DNA of 64,000 bases from Acidimicrobiia bacterium (lineage in GTDB: Bacteria > Actinomycetota > Acidimicrobiia > IMCC26256 > JAGNEX01), in assembly GCA_020637365.1 (NCBI GenBank), contig JACJWE010000001.1, positions 581,001 to 645,000 on the forward strand, read 5' to 3'. This document shows, piece by piece, positions 9,486 to 18,715 of the stretch. The number at the start of each line of letters is the position of its first letter. Positions within the stretch are counted from its first letter, which is position 1. A program made the position numbers and the translations under genes. Below the pieces are notes generated by a model. It saw only the letters and a list, made by a program, of their open reading frames with translations. It was not told where the DNA came from and made no database searches.

Positions 9486-10576
9486 GCGCAGTTCGACCAG
9501 CGTGGCTGGCATTGGCCGACGGGTCCCTCTTCGAAGGCGAATCGATCGGCGCAGAGCCCTCCGATGGCGCCCCAATCATCGGCGAAGTGGTCTTCAACAC
9601 GGCGATGTCGGGCTATCAAGAGATCATCACCGACCCGTCGTATGCCGGTCAGATCATTTCGTTCACCTATCCCCATATCGGCAACTACGGGGTCAACGAC
9701 GCCGATATGGAGGCCGCCTCGCCGTTCTGTTCGGGCATCGTGGTACGCGAACTGGCGCGCCGTCCCTCGAACTGGAGGTCCCAAACAAGCCTGACGGACC
9801 TACTCATCTCCCATGGCGTCACCGGAATCGCCGGTGTCGACACACGGCGTCTGACCCGGCGTATCCGCGAGGCTGGGGCCATGCCTGGAGTCATCGGGGT
9901 CGCTGATCCCGACGACCTCATTTCGCTCGCTCGTGTGAGCCCGTCGACGACAGGCGTCGATCTGGTATCGACGGTGACGTGTTCGACCGAATACACCGTG
10001 TCACCGATCGGCGAACCAGCGTTCAACGTGGTCGCCTACGACTTTGGGATCAAACGAACCATCTTGTCGTATCTGATCAAAGCGGGTTGCGAGGTGACCG
10101 TCGTACCGGCCTCGACCCCTGCCGCGGAGGTGCTTGCCCGACAGCCTGATGGCGTGTTCTTGTCGAACGGCCCTGGCGATCCGTCCGCTGTGGCCGGTGT
10201 ACCAGCCGAGATCGGTGCCCTCATTGGCAACGTTCCCATTTTTGGTATCTGTTTGGGGCACCAGTTGTTGGGACTGTCGCTTGGTATCGAGAGCTACAAA
10301 CTCGAATTTGGTCACCACGGAGGCAACCACCCGGTTTCTCGTCTGGCCACCGGTGAGGTCGAGATCACCAGCCAGAACCACAACTACGCCCTCGTCGAAC
10401 CGAACGACCCCGGCGTGGTGGTCACGCATCGCAACCTCAACGATGGCGTGGTCGAGGGCATAGCGCTGAAGTCTGAGCGAGCCTTTAGCGTGCAACACCA
10501 CCCCGAAGCGGGCCCCGGACCCCACGACGCGACATACCTGTTTGAAGAGTTCACCGGTCTTATGCGGGCGGGCTAA
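9482..10576 (+). CDS. carA: Carbamoyl-phosphate synthase small chain
   Basis: Glutaminase subunit that supplies ammonia to CarB. The N-terminal CPSase domain carries GYQEIITDPSYAGQI, and the C-terminal class I glutamine amidotransferase domain carries the nucleophile motif GICLGHQLLGL and the HHPEAGPGP histidine and glutamate. The ATG at 9482 overlaps the pyrC stop (ATGA), giving 364 residues. A longer in-frame reading from 9344 is only a shadow inside pyrC. Confidence 0.96.
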   Translation: MSAVRPAWLALADGSLFEGESIGAEPSDGAPIIGEVVFNTAMSGYQEIITDPSYAGQIISFTYPHIGNYGVNDADMEAASPFCSGIVVRELARRPSNWRSQTSLTDLLISHGVTGIAGVDTRRLTRRIREAGAMPGVIGVADPDDLISLARVSPSTTGVDLVSTVTCSTEYTVSPIGEPAFNVVAYDFGIKRTILSYLIKAGCEVTVVPASTPAAEVLARQPDGVFLSNGPGDPSAVAGVPAEIGALIGNVPIFGICLGHQLLGLSLGIESYKLEFGHHGGNHPVSRLATGEVEITSQNHNYALVEPNDPGVVVTHRNLNDGVVEGIALKSERAFSVQHHPEAGPGPHDATYLFEEFTGLMRAG

Positions 10577-10732
10577 TCCCTGGCCGGGCGAATAGACCGG
10601 GGTGGTGGCGGACCGGCCGGTGGCGTCGGTCAGACACGTCGCTCCGGCGTCATGAATAGCGACATACCTACACCAGACATCGATGCGGTCAGCAACGATC
10701 CGCTGACCTCTCAAAGGAGCGTGACCTAGACC

Positions 10733-13700
10733 ATGCCCAGACGAACCGATATCGAATCGATTCTCATTATTGGTTCCGGTCCCATCGTCATTGGCCAGGC
10801 ATGCGAGTTCGACTATTCGGGTACCCAGGCGTGCAAAGTGCTGCGCGATGAGGGCTTCCGAGTGATCCTTGCGAACTCGAACCCGGCGACCATCATGACC
10901 GACCCTGAGTTCGCTGACGCGACCTATGTCGAGCCCCTCGATGTCGACACGCTTCGTCGGATCATCGAAAAGGAACGCCCCGACGCGCTGCTGCCTACCC
11001 TCGGTGGTCAAACGGGTCTCAACCTTGCGGTCGAACTCCACGAAGCTGGCGTGCTGATCGAGTTTGGCGTCGAGATGATCGGTGCCAACATCGAGGCGAT
11101 TCACACCGCCGAGAACCGTGACCGATTCAAAGCAGCGATGACCGAGATCGGCTTGAAGGTGCCGGAATCAGCCTTCGCTCACACCATCGATGAGGCGATG
11201 GAATTCGCTGGGCAGATCGGTTATCCGCTGATCGTTCGCCCGTCGTTCATCCTCGGGGGGGCTGGCACAGGCCTCGCCGACGATGCAGACACGTTCCGCA
11301 CGGTCGCCGAACAGGGTCTCGCAGCATCGCCGGTCTCGGAAATCTTGATCGAACGCTCGATCGCCGGATGGAAAGAGTACGAACTTGAGCTCATGCGTGA
11401 CCATGCCGACAACTGCGTGGTCATCTGCTCGATCGAGAACTTCGACCCGATGGGCGTTCACACCGGCGATTCGATCACCGTCGCCCCCGCTCAGACCCTG
11501 ACCGACGTCGAGTACCAACTGATGCGCGATGCCGCGTTTGCGTGCATCCGACGGATCGGTGTCGACACGGGCGGTTCCAACATCCAGTTTGCTGTCAACC
11601 CCGCCGACGGCGACATGGTCGTGATCGAGATGAATCCGCGGGTCTCGCGATCCTCTGCGTTGGCGTCGAAAGCGACCGGATTCCCCATCGCGAAGATCGC
11701 GGCAAAGCTCGCGGTCGGATACCGCCTCGATGAGATTCTCAACGACATCACCAAGGAAACGCCGGCGAGTTTTGAGCCATCCATCGACTATGTCGTGACC
11801 AAGATTCCCCGCTGGGCCTTTGAAAAGTTCCCCGACGTTCCGGCTCGTCTCACCACTCGGATGCAGTCGGTTGGGGAGGTCATGGCAATCGGTCGGACAT
11901 TCACCGAATCGGTGCAGAAGGCGATGCGGTCCCTCGAACAGGGGCGTGCCGGACTCAACGCCGATCCCGCCGAACGCGAGCTCGAGAAGTTTTCAGATGA
12001 TGAACTGCTCGCTGCGATGGCGATCGCCACACCGGACCGAATTGGCCAGGTACACGCCGGTCTGGGTCGTGGGTTTGGCATCGACGCGGTGCACGACGCG
12101 ACCAAGATCGACCCCTGGTTCCTCGACCAGCTCGAACAACTCTGTGAGGTCCGCGTCGAACTCGAGGGTTTTGTCGCTACAACAGATGAGCGGCTCGCTC
12201 CGAGAGATCGTGTCGGTGCGGTGGCAGATCGCTTGACCAGAGCGGATTGGCGTCGAGCGAAACGCTTCGGGTTCTCCGATGAACAGCTCGCCTGGATCTG
12301 GGCTCGAGACGTATCACCCGATGTCTGCCAGGCGGTCCGGGTCGCCCGGCAGCTCGCTGGTATTACCCCGACCTATAAGACCGTCGACACGTGCGCTGCC
12401 GAATTCGCTGCGTTCACTCCCTACTACTACTCCACCTATGAGGATGAGTCCGAGCTATCCGAGCGCGAACGCCCCCGGGTGGTGATTCTTGGTTCGGGTC
12501 CGAATCGCATTGGCCAGGGGGTCGAGTTCGACTACTGCTGTGTACACGCAGCCTTTGCATTGTCCGACGCGGGGTTTGACACGGTCATGGTCAACTGCAA
12601 CCCCGAGACTGTGTCGACGGACTACGACACCTCGGACCAGCTGTTTTTCGAACCGCTGACCGAGGAAGATGTGCGCAACATCTGCGAGGCGGTCGATCCG
12701 GTCGGCGTCATCGTCTCGCTCGGCGGTCAGACGCCGCTCAAACTCGCACGGCGCCTCGAAGAGGCAGGCATTGCCATCGCGGGCACCGCTCCCAGCATGA
12801 TCGACCTCGCTGAAGATCGTGAGCAGTTCAATGCGCTGTGTGATCGGCTCGGCGTCCCTCAACCCGCGGGCGGCACCGCCACCAGTACCGAACAGGCGCT
12901 CCAGGTCGCAGCGTCGGTCGGTTATCCAGCCCTGGTCCGTCCGTCCTATGTGCTCGGCGGCCGGGCGATGGAGATCGTCTACGACGATCAGGCGCTGGTG
13001 CGGGCCATGCGGGCATTCGCCGTCGGTGGCTCGCTCGGACGCGAAGGCGGTCTGTCGTCGGAGCGGCCGGTACTGATCGACCGCTTTCTTGAGGGGGCGA
13101 CCGAAGTCGATGTCGATGCTGTGCGGGACAGCACCGGGGAGGTGCTGATCGGCGGCATCATGGAACACATCGAACAGGCCGGGATCCACTCCGGTGACAG
13201 CGCATGTGTGATCCCACCAGCGACGCTGAACGAACACGTCCTCGATCAGATCCGCACCCACACGCTGGCCTTTGCGCAGGCGTTGAATGTGGTTGGTTTG
13301 ATCAACATCCAATACGCCGTCAAGGACGATGAGGTGTTCGTCATCGAGGTCAATCCGCGGGCGAGTCGCACCGTTCCGTTTGTTGCAAAGGCGACCGGCG
13401 TGCCGCTGGCCAAGGTTGCGGCGCGGGTCGCGCTCGGCGCCACACTGGGCGAACTGCGCGACGAGGGGCTGGTGCGGGCACCCGTCGACGATCACGTCGC
13501 GGTCAAAGAAGCAGTGCTGCCGTTCAATCGGTTTCCTCAGTCCGACACGATTCTCGGGCCCGAAATGCGTTCGACCGGTGAGGTCATGGGGATCGACGCC
13601 ACCTTCGGCTGGGCGTTTCTCAAGAGTCAGATCGCTGCGGGGACTCGCATCCTCGGTCCCGGAACCTTGTTCATCTCACTCGCGGAACGCGACAAGGAGG

Positions 13701-14071
13701 AGGGCCTTCCGGTAGCGGCGGAGCTCGCATCGCTCGGATGGTCGGTGCTGGCTACCGCCGGAACGGCAGCCGCGTTGGACGAGATGGGAGTGGAGGTCGC
13801 AGGTGTGGTGGCCAAACTCGGTGAACAGACCGGACACGATGCCGTGTCGTTGCTCGCCGAAGGACGGGTCGACCTGGTGATCAACACCCCTCGCGGTCAC
13901 GGACCGCACACCGACGGTATGCATATTCGCCACGCCGCCGTGCGTCACGATGTGCCCTGTTTGACCACGGTCGCTGCGGCACAAGCGGCCGCACGAGGCC
14001 TCAAAACAGCGCAGGCGGCACCGCCTCAGGTTCGATCGCTACAGGAGTATCACGCAGGTGAAATCGGCTAG
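10733..14071 (+). CDS. carB: Carbamoyl-phosphate synthase large chain
   Basis: Makes carbamoyl phosphate from bicarbonate, ammonia and 2 ATP for pyrimidine and arginine synthesis. The 1112-residue protein has the expected tandem ATP-grasp halves, each opening with a GSGPxxIGQ motif (GSGPIVIGQ near residue 14, GSGPNRIGQ near 586). The C-terminal MGS-like allosteric domain contains the LVINTPRG stretch. No frameshift across 3.3 kb. A 156-bp gap separates it from carA; this holds only a possible 25-codon ORF (10652-10729) of doubtful meaning. The 3' end overlaps pyrD by 14 bp. Confidence 0.97.
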   Translation: MPRRTDIESILIIGSGPIVIGQACEFDYSGTQACKVLRDEGFRVILANSNPATIMTDPEFADATYVEPLDVDTLRRIIEKERPDALLPTLGGQTGLNLAVELHEAGVLIEFGVEMIGANIEAIHTAENRDRFKAAMTEIGLKVPESAFAHTIDEAMEFAGQIGYPLIVRPSFILGGAGTGLADDADTFRTVAEQGLAASPVSEILIERSIAGWKEYELELMRDHADNCVVICSIENFDPMGVHTGDSITVAPAQTLTDVEYQLMRDAAFACIRRIGVDTGGSNIQFAVNPADGDMVVIEMNPRVSRSSALASKATGFPIAKIAAKLAVGYRLDEILNDITKETPASFEPSIDYVVTKIPRWAFEKFPDVPARLTTRMQSVGEVMAIGRTFTESVQKAMRSLEQGRAGLNADPAERELEKFSDDELLAAMAIATPDRIGQVHAGLGRGFGIDAVHDATKIDPWFLDQLEQLCEVRVELEGFVATTDERLAPRDRVGAVADRLTRADWRRAKRFGFSDEQLAWIWARDVSPDVCQAVRVARQLAGITPTYKTVDTCAAEFAAFTPYYYSTYEDESELSERERPRVVILGSGPNRIGQGVEFDYCCVHAAFALSDAGFDTVMVNCNPETVSTDYDTSDQLFFEPLTEEDVRNICEAVDPVGVIVSLGGQTPLKLARRLEEAGIAIAGTAPSMIDLAEDREQFNALCDRLGVPQPAGGTATSTEQALQVAASVGYPALVRPSYVLGGRAMEIVYDDQALVRAMRAFAVGGSLGREGGLSSERPVLIDRFLEGATEVDVDAVRDSTGEVLIGGIMEHIEQAGIHSGDSACVIPPATLNEHVLDQIRTHTLAFAQALNVVGLINIQYAVKDDEVFVIEVNPRASRTVPFVAKATGVPLAKVAARVALGATLGELRDEGLVRAPVDDHVAVKEAVLPFNRFPQSDTILGPEMRSTGEVMGIDATFGWAFLKSQIAAGTRILGPGTLFISLAERDKEEGLPVAAELASLGWSVLATAGTAAALDEMGVEVAGVVAKLGEQTGHDAVSLLAEGRVDLVINTPRGHGPHTDGMHIRHAAVRHDVPCLTTVAAAQAAARGLKTAQAAPPQVRSLQEYHAGEIG

Positions 14072-15029
14072 CTGGATCGCTGCGACCCGGCGTGCGCGCC
14101 GGGTCGATACCTCGGTTCGATTGGGTCCACTCACCCTGAAGTCGCCGATCATCGCGGCATCGGGGACCTTCGGCCAGGGGGCCGAGGTCATGGGGATCAC
14201 CGATGCGTCCAAGATCGGTGCTGTGACGGTCAAGTCGCTGTCGGCGGAGCCGTGGGCTGGCAATCCTCCTGTGCGGGTCCATCCTGTGACAGCGGGGATG
14301 CTGAACGCCGTCGGCCTGCAGAATCCGGGGGTGTCGGCCTGGGTTTCTCAGGCACTTCCGCGGATTCCAGACGATGTCACCGTCATAGCGTCGCTGTGGG
14401 GACGCACGGTCGATCAATACGCCAAAGCGGCGCGGCTGCTTCTCGCTGCGGTGCCTCGGATAGCCGCAGTCGAAGTCAATGTGAGCTGTCCCAACCTCGA
14501 AGAAGCAAACGAGATGTTTGCCCACTCAGCCACTGCGACCCATGCGGTCATCTCAGCCGTGGCGACCGAGCTTGAGGGCAGTGGACTTCCGATCTTTGCC
14601 AAGTTGTCGCCCAATACCTGGGAGGTTCCGTCGATAGCGCAGGCAGCCTGTAACGCTGGCGCCACGGGACTGACGCTGGTCAACACGGTCATGGGGCTCG
14701 AAATCGATATCGAGTCGGGTACCGCCGCGCTCGGCCGTGGCGCCGGTGGACTCTCGGGGCCAGCGATCAAACCAATCGCCGCGCGGATCGTCGCTGAGGT
14801 GCATCGGACGCTGCCCGATGTGCCGATCATCGGGACCGGGGGCGTCGCTTCAGGTCTCGATGCTGTCGAGATGATGATGGCCGGTGCGAGCGCTGTCGGC
14901 GTGGGGACGGCCTCCTTTGTCGATCCTGGCGCGACGGTCCGAATTTCTCGCGAGGTCGCTCGGTGGTGCGGCGCGCACGGTGTCAGCCGGGTCAGCTCGC
15001 TGACCGGGACCTATAAGGCTCCCTCCTGA
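14058..15029 (+). CDS. pyrD: Dihydroorotate dehydrogenase, class 1 (1B-like)
   Basis: FMN enzyme oxidising dihydroorotate to orotate. The class 1 signature EVNVSCPNL holds the catalytic cysteine, and IGTGGVASGLDAVEMMMAGA is the C-terminal FMN-phosphate motif. The N-terminus (LGPLTLKSPIIAASGTFG) resembles class 1B. The GTG start at 14058 lies inside the end of carB. Class 1B enzymes normally need the PyrK iron-sulfur/FAD subunit, usually encoded next door; here there is no space for pyrK between carB and pyrD. Either another electron acceptor is used or pyrK lies elsewhere. Confidence 0.92.
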   Translation: MKSASWIAATRRARRVDTSVRLGPLTLKSPIIAASGTFGQGAEVMGITDASKIGAVTVKSLSAEPWAGNPPVRVHPVTAGMLNAVGLQNPGVSAWVSQALPRIPDDVTVIASLWGRTVDQYAKAARLLLAAVPRIAAVEVNVSCPNLEEANEMFAHSATATHAVISAVATELEGSGLPIFAKLSPNTWEVPSIAQAACNAGATGLTLVNTVMGLEIDIESGTAALGRGAGGLSGPAIKPIAARIVAEVHRTLPDVPIIGTGGVASGLDAVEMMMAGASAVGVGTASFVDPGATVRISREVARWCGAHGVSRVSSLTGTYKAPS

Positions 15030-15074
15030 ACCGTCATCGACGGGGGAGCAACCCTACGAGAGGTAGAACTCGAC

Positions 15075-15745
15075 ATGGACGTCCCAGCTGCGGTTCGTGA
15101 ACGCCTGGCACTGGCGCTCGATGTTCCAGATGCCGACGAGGCTCGGCGCCTTCTCGATGAGGTGGAGAGGCGTTCGGCGTCGTCAAAATAGGCCTCGAAC
15201 TCTTTCTCGCCGAAGGCTTCGGGTTTGTCGATTCGGTAGCCGATGCCGGATGGCAGGTCTTTCTCGACCTCAAACTGCATGACATTCCAACCACGGTCGG
15301 CCGTGCTGCCTCTGTGGTGAGCATCCATGACGTCGCCTATCTGACGGTTCATACCAGCGGTGGAAGCGCGATGGTCAGTGCTGCGGTTCAGGCTGTCGGC
15401 GCCCACACGCGGGTTCTCGGCGTGACCGTTTTGACCTCAGAACCCGATGCAAGCGACTTTGATCGACGTGTTGAGATCGCTGCCGAGGCCGGTTGTTTCG
15501 GTGTGGTCTGTTCGGCACTCGAGCTCGGTCACCTTGCCGAGATCGCCCCGCAACTTCGTCCGGTTGTGCCCGGAATTCGCATGGCTGGCGCTGCCACACA
15601 TGACCAAGCTCGTGTCGCTACACCACAGAGCGCGCTGACCAATGGCGCTTCATTGCTCGTCGTTGGACGTGCTGTTACTGCGGCGCCGAATCGCGTGGAA
15701 GCTGCGGAAGTCCTGGTTAAACAGGCCGAATCCGTATTTTTTTAG
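15075..15745 (+). CDS. pyrF: Orotidine 5'-phosphate decarboxylase (frameshift)
   Basis: Decarboxylates OMP to UMP, the last step of the pathway. The ATG frame at 15075 (LALALDVPDADEARRLLDEV) hits a stop near 15192, while the adjacent frame continues VVKIGLELFLAEG, FLDLKLHDIPTTV (catalytic Lys-x-x-Asp) and GIRMAGAATHDQ (phosphate loop). One base missing near 15161-15166 rejoins them into about 224 residues, the normal length. It ends the pyr operon. The 3' end has a run of T (codons for Phe) just before the TAG. Confidence 0.9.
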
Positions 15746-15998
15746 TCAAGTTGGCTCACAAATGTGCCTTGAGGGCTCGCCGGAGGCGACGCGAAGGGGC
15801 ACAAACGCCCTATGCTCGCCGCTGGCGAAAGCGCAAACGCGGCAAAATAATCAAAAGTTTTTTGCCATCGTGCGCGACTTCGCCCCTCGCGGTCAGCGTC
15901 TGGGTGGGACGTGTTGCAACGGCAGGTCCGCGAGTGTCGTGCCGACGGCCGGGTCGGTACCTGAGGGACATCAATCACAGATCTTGGAGGAACAAATC

Positions 15999-16311
15999 AT
16001 GCCGCTCCCACCAACATTGACGCCTGAACAACGCCAGGCCGCATTGGAAAAGGCCGCGGTTGCGCGTCGTGAACGTGCGGTAGTGAAAGAAAAGCTGAAG
16101 ATGGGTTCATTGACCTCGAAGAGCTTTTCGCCGAAAGCGACGACAACGAAACCATCGCCAAACTCAAGGTCCTCACGGTGCTTGAGTCCATGCCCGGTCT
16201 TGGCAAGGTGAAGGCTCGTCGCCTTCTGGAGTCCTTGGGTATCAGCGAGAGTCGACGAGTCAGGGGCCTGGGGCTAAACAGCGCGAAGCGTTGCTGACCC
16301 ACTTCTCATAA
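15999..16311 (+). CDS. mihF: Actinobacterial integration host factor (two frameshifts)
   Basis: Small basic nucleoid protein of the mIHF/sIHF type, unrelated to proteobacterial IHF. The ATG at 15999 follows an ideal TTGGAGG site and begins MPLPPTLTPEQRQAALEKA. The frame is lost near 16112 (KMGSL, then DLEELFAESDDNETIAKLKV in the next frame; one G missing) and again in a G-run near 16267-16274, after which KQREALLTHFS ends at 16311. Between them the helix-two-turns-helix core (LESMPGLGKVKARRLLE, then LGISESRRVRGLG) is intact. Order before gmk and rpoZ is conserved in Actinomycetota. Confidence 0.88.
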
Positions 16312-16348
16312 GCGAGCGGGCCGTTCGCGTGCCCCTGAGATCTTTTGG

Positions 16349-16391
16349 TTGCACAAAGCGCAGCGCCTCAGGGGCGCTGCGCTTTGTGCAA
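16349..16391 (+). terminator. Strong 19-bp hairpin behind mihF
   Basis: A perfect inverted repeat: 19-bp arms (16349-16367 and 16373-16391) around a 5-base loop (TCAGG). The left arm begins TTGCACAAAGCGC. It lies 38 bp after the mihF stop and about 35 bp before the gmk start. There is no clear T-tract after it, so it may be a weak terminator, a processing signal or a transcript stabiliser that sets different mihF and gmk levels. Confidence 0.55.
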
Positions 16392-16425
16392 GGGATGAGA
16401 ACCGCGTACTTTTCAACTGGTGAAT

Positions 16426-17037
16426 ATGTGTAAACCATCATTCATTCCAGGGCGATTGTTGCTGATTGCTGGCCCGTCAGGTGTCGGTAAAGGAACGCTG
16501 GTCAGGAAGCTCATTGATCGTCATCCGAACATTTGGGTTTCAATTTCAGCCACCACGCGCCAGCCGCGTCCCCGGCGAAGTTGACGGTGTTGACTATTTG
16601 TTCCTGACCCCGGGTGAGTTTGAGGCGACATCTGGCCAGGCAGGGTTTCTGGAAGCGTTCGAAGTTTTGGCAACTGGTACGGCACACCGAGAGCGCCGGT
16701 CGTCGAGAAGCTCCGCGATGGACGTGATGTGCTGTTGGAAATCGATACCCTTGGCGCTCTGGCCGTCCAGGAGTTCGCGGCAACCGACGACGACATCACG
16801 TCGATTTCGGTGTTTGTTCGAGCGCCGTCACGTTCTGAGCAAGAGCGTCGGCTGCGTGAGCGCGGGACCGACGCAGACGACGTGATCGCTCGTCGACTTG
16901 CCGAGGCGGCCGCAGAGGAAGAGCGTGCGATCCATTTCGACGCGACGGTGACCAACGCCGATGTTGATGCAGCGGTGGCCTCGATCGAGACGGTCTTTGG
17001 TTTGAGCTCGGGACGTCCCAGCAGATCGGCCGATTGA
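16426..17037 (+). CDS. gmk: Guanylate kinase (two frameshifts)
   Basis: Phosphorylates GMP to GDP. The P-loop GPSGVGKGT appears near residues 16-24 and the GMP-binding part SATTRQPRPGEVDGVDY follows. Two compensating shifts are present: an extra C near 16570 (CCCC) and a missing T near 16663 (EVFGNWYGTPRAPV restored). The C-terminal half from DVLLEIDTLGALAVQ is in the starting frame. The restored 203 residues match the family. The ATG at 16426 or the GTG at 16420 could start it. The rpoZ gene follows about 95 bp downstream. Confidence 0.9.
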
Positions 17038-17132
17038 CCCGACCCGCCGGGCGCAACGTGTTTCAGGTATGGTGCACGGTCCGGTTGTCCAGCGTGGCCG
17101 TTGCCGCGTGTTCCTGTCAGGAGACTGAACAA

Positions 17133-17414
17133 ATGCAAAAACGGCGTATGTCGCTCGTCAGTCCAAAGATCGAAACCCTGATGGTGCACACCGATTCGCG
17201 CTTTGGGCTGGTGCTGCTCGCTTCGCGGCGTGCACGCGAGATCAACATCTATTTCAATCAGCTCGGTGACGGCCTCGGAACAATCGTGCCCCCCCAGGTG
17301 GCCTCGGTGTCACGCAAGCCCCTCTCGATCGCCCTTGAAGAGATCGAACCCGGCAAGATCGTTCCAGCCGAGGTCGACGAACCGACCCCCGCTCCGCCGC
17401 TGGAAGTGGCGTAG
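17133..17414 (+). CDS. rpoZ: DNA-directed RNA polymerase omega subunit
   Basis: Small subunit that stabilises the beta' chain of RNA polymerase. The 93-residue protein has DSRFGLVLLASRRAREINIYFN, the conserved region bound to beta', then KPLSIALEEI. The ATG at 17133 is preceded by AGGAG; a longer in-frame reading begins at the gmk end but lacks similarity there. Position between gmk and coaBC is canonical. Confidence 0.93.
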   Translation: MQKRRMSLVSPKIETLMVHTDSRFGLVLLASRRAREINIYFNQLGDGLGTIVPPQVASVSRKPLSIALEEIEPGKIVPAEVDEPTPAPPLEVA

Positions 17415-17461
17415 TTCTTTTTTCGGGCTGTCGTTACGGTTCGACGGGATACGAATCGCCG

Positions 17462-18715
17462 GTGAGCTACATCGCTGGGCGCCGCGTCGTACTTGGGGTA
17501 TGTGGGGGGATTGCCGCCTACAAGGCGGTCGAATTGACTCGTCTGCTCACCGGTGCGGGCGCGCATGTCTCGCCCATCATGACCCCAGGAGCTCAACGTT
17601 TTCTGGGACAGACGACGTTGTCCGCGTTGGCTTCAGAGCCGGTCCAAACATCTTTGTGGGATGAGTCCAGTCCAATTCCGCACACACGGTTGGGACAGAA
17701 CGCAGATGTGATCGTGGTCGCCCCGGCAACCGCAAAGATCATCGGCAAGTTAGCCAACGGCATCTCCGATGATTTGCTGAGCGCTACGTTGCTCGCAACC
17801 CGTGCCCCCGTGGTTTTGGCGCCCGCGATGCACACCGAGATGTGGGAGCATCCTGCGGTGCGTCTCAACGTCAAACGTCTCGACGACTGGGGTTTTCACC
17901 GGGTTGGACCCGATGAGGGACGGTTGGCCGGTGGCGGCGACTCGGGCGTTGGACGTATGGCCGAACCGGCTGCTATCGCCGCTGCGGTCCAGTCGCTTTT
18001 CGCCGATCTGCTCAGCGACGATCTTGCCCCATCCCGTGAGCTCGCTGGACGCCGGATCCTGGTCACGGCCGGTGGGACGAGGGAGCCGATCGACCCGGTG
18101 CGCTTCATCGGCAATGCCAGCTCGGGAAAGATGGGCTACGAGGTGGCGTGTGAGGCGGCCCGTCGGGGTGCATCGGTGGTGCTCGTCTCGACCGTCGATC
18201 GTGCGGTGCCGGGTGAGCTCTCCAACATCGACGTGGTCCGCGTCGACACTGCCGACCAGATGCACCGAGCTGTCGCCGAGGTGTTTGGAGCGGTGGACGT
18301 CGCGGTGATGGCTGCTGCTGTCGCGGATTTCAAGGTGAGCAACGCAGCCTCCGAAAAGATCAAGAAGGCTGGCGGGCCGCCGAACATCGTGTTGGAACCA
18401 ACCGTCGACATCCTTGCCGAGCTCGGCAGGACGAAGACAACTCAAATCGTCGTGGGGTTCGCAGCGGAAACTCACTCGCTACTCGACAACGCCCGCGGCA
18501 AGCTAGTGCAGAAAAATGCGGATCTCATCGTGGCCAACGACGTGTCCGCACCCAACGTCGGATTTCACTACGACACCAACCAGGTCACGCTGGTCGATGC
18601 CTCCGGGGATGTTGACCTACCGCTGATGTCAAAACAACGGACCGCGGCGGCGATTTGGGACCGAATCGAAATACTGTTGGCGCGGCGATCTGCCGCCACA
18701 GGACGGAGTACTTAG
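17462..18715 (+). CDS. coaBC: Bifunctional phosphopantothenoylcysteine decarboxylase / synthetase
   Basis: Coenzyme A synthesis: the CoaB half couples 4'-phosphopantothenate with cysteine using CTP, and the CoaC half decarboxylates the product. The N-terminal flavoprotein domain has GVCGGIAAYKAVEL and the PAMHTEMWEHPA active-site stretch. The C-terminal synthetase domain begins about residue 195 (RILVTAGGTREPIDPVRFI) and contains the AVADF and EKIKK lysine motifs. Starts at GTG 17462, 417 residues, standard for the fusion. The stop directly abuts the metK ATG. Confidence 0.96.
   Translation: MSYIAGRRVVLGVCGGIAAYKAVELTRLLTGAGAHVSPIMTPGAQRFLGQTTLSALASEPVQTSLWDESSPIPHTRLGQNADVIVVAPATAKIIGKLANGISDDLLSATLLATRAPVVLAPAMHTEMWEHPAVRLNVKRLDDWGFHRVGPDEGRLAGGGDSGVGRMAEPAAIAAAVQSLFADLLSDDLAPSRELAGRRILVTAGGTREPIDPVRFIGNASSGKMGYEVACEAARRGASVVLVSTVDRAVPGELSNIDVVRVDTADQMHRAVAEVFGAVDVAVMAAAVADFKVSNAASEKIKKAGGPPNIVLEPTVDILAELGRTKTTQIVVGFAAETHSLLDNARGKLVQKNADLIVANDVSAPNVGFHYDTNQVTLVDASGDVDLPLMSKQRTAAAIWDRIEILLARRSAATGRST

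Noticed and set aside
10652..10729. 25-codon ORF between carA and carB
   Set aside because: No ribosome site or recognisable feature; the region may simply be leader for carB.
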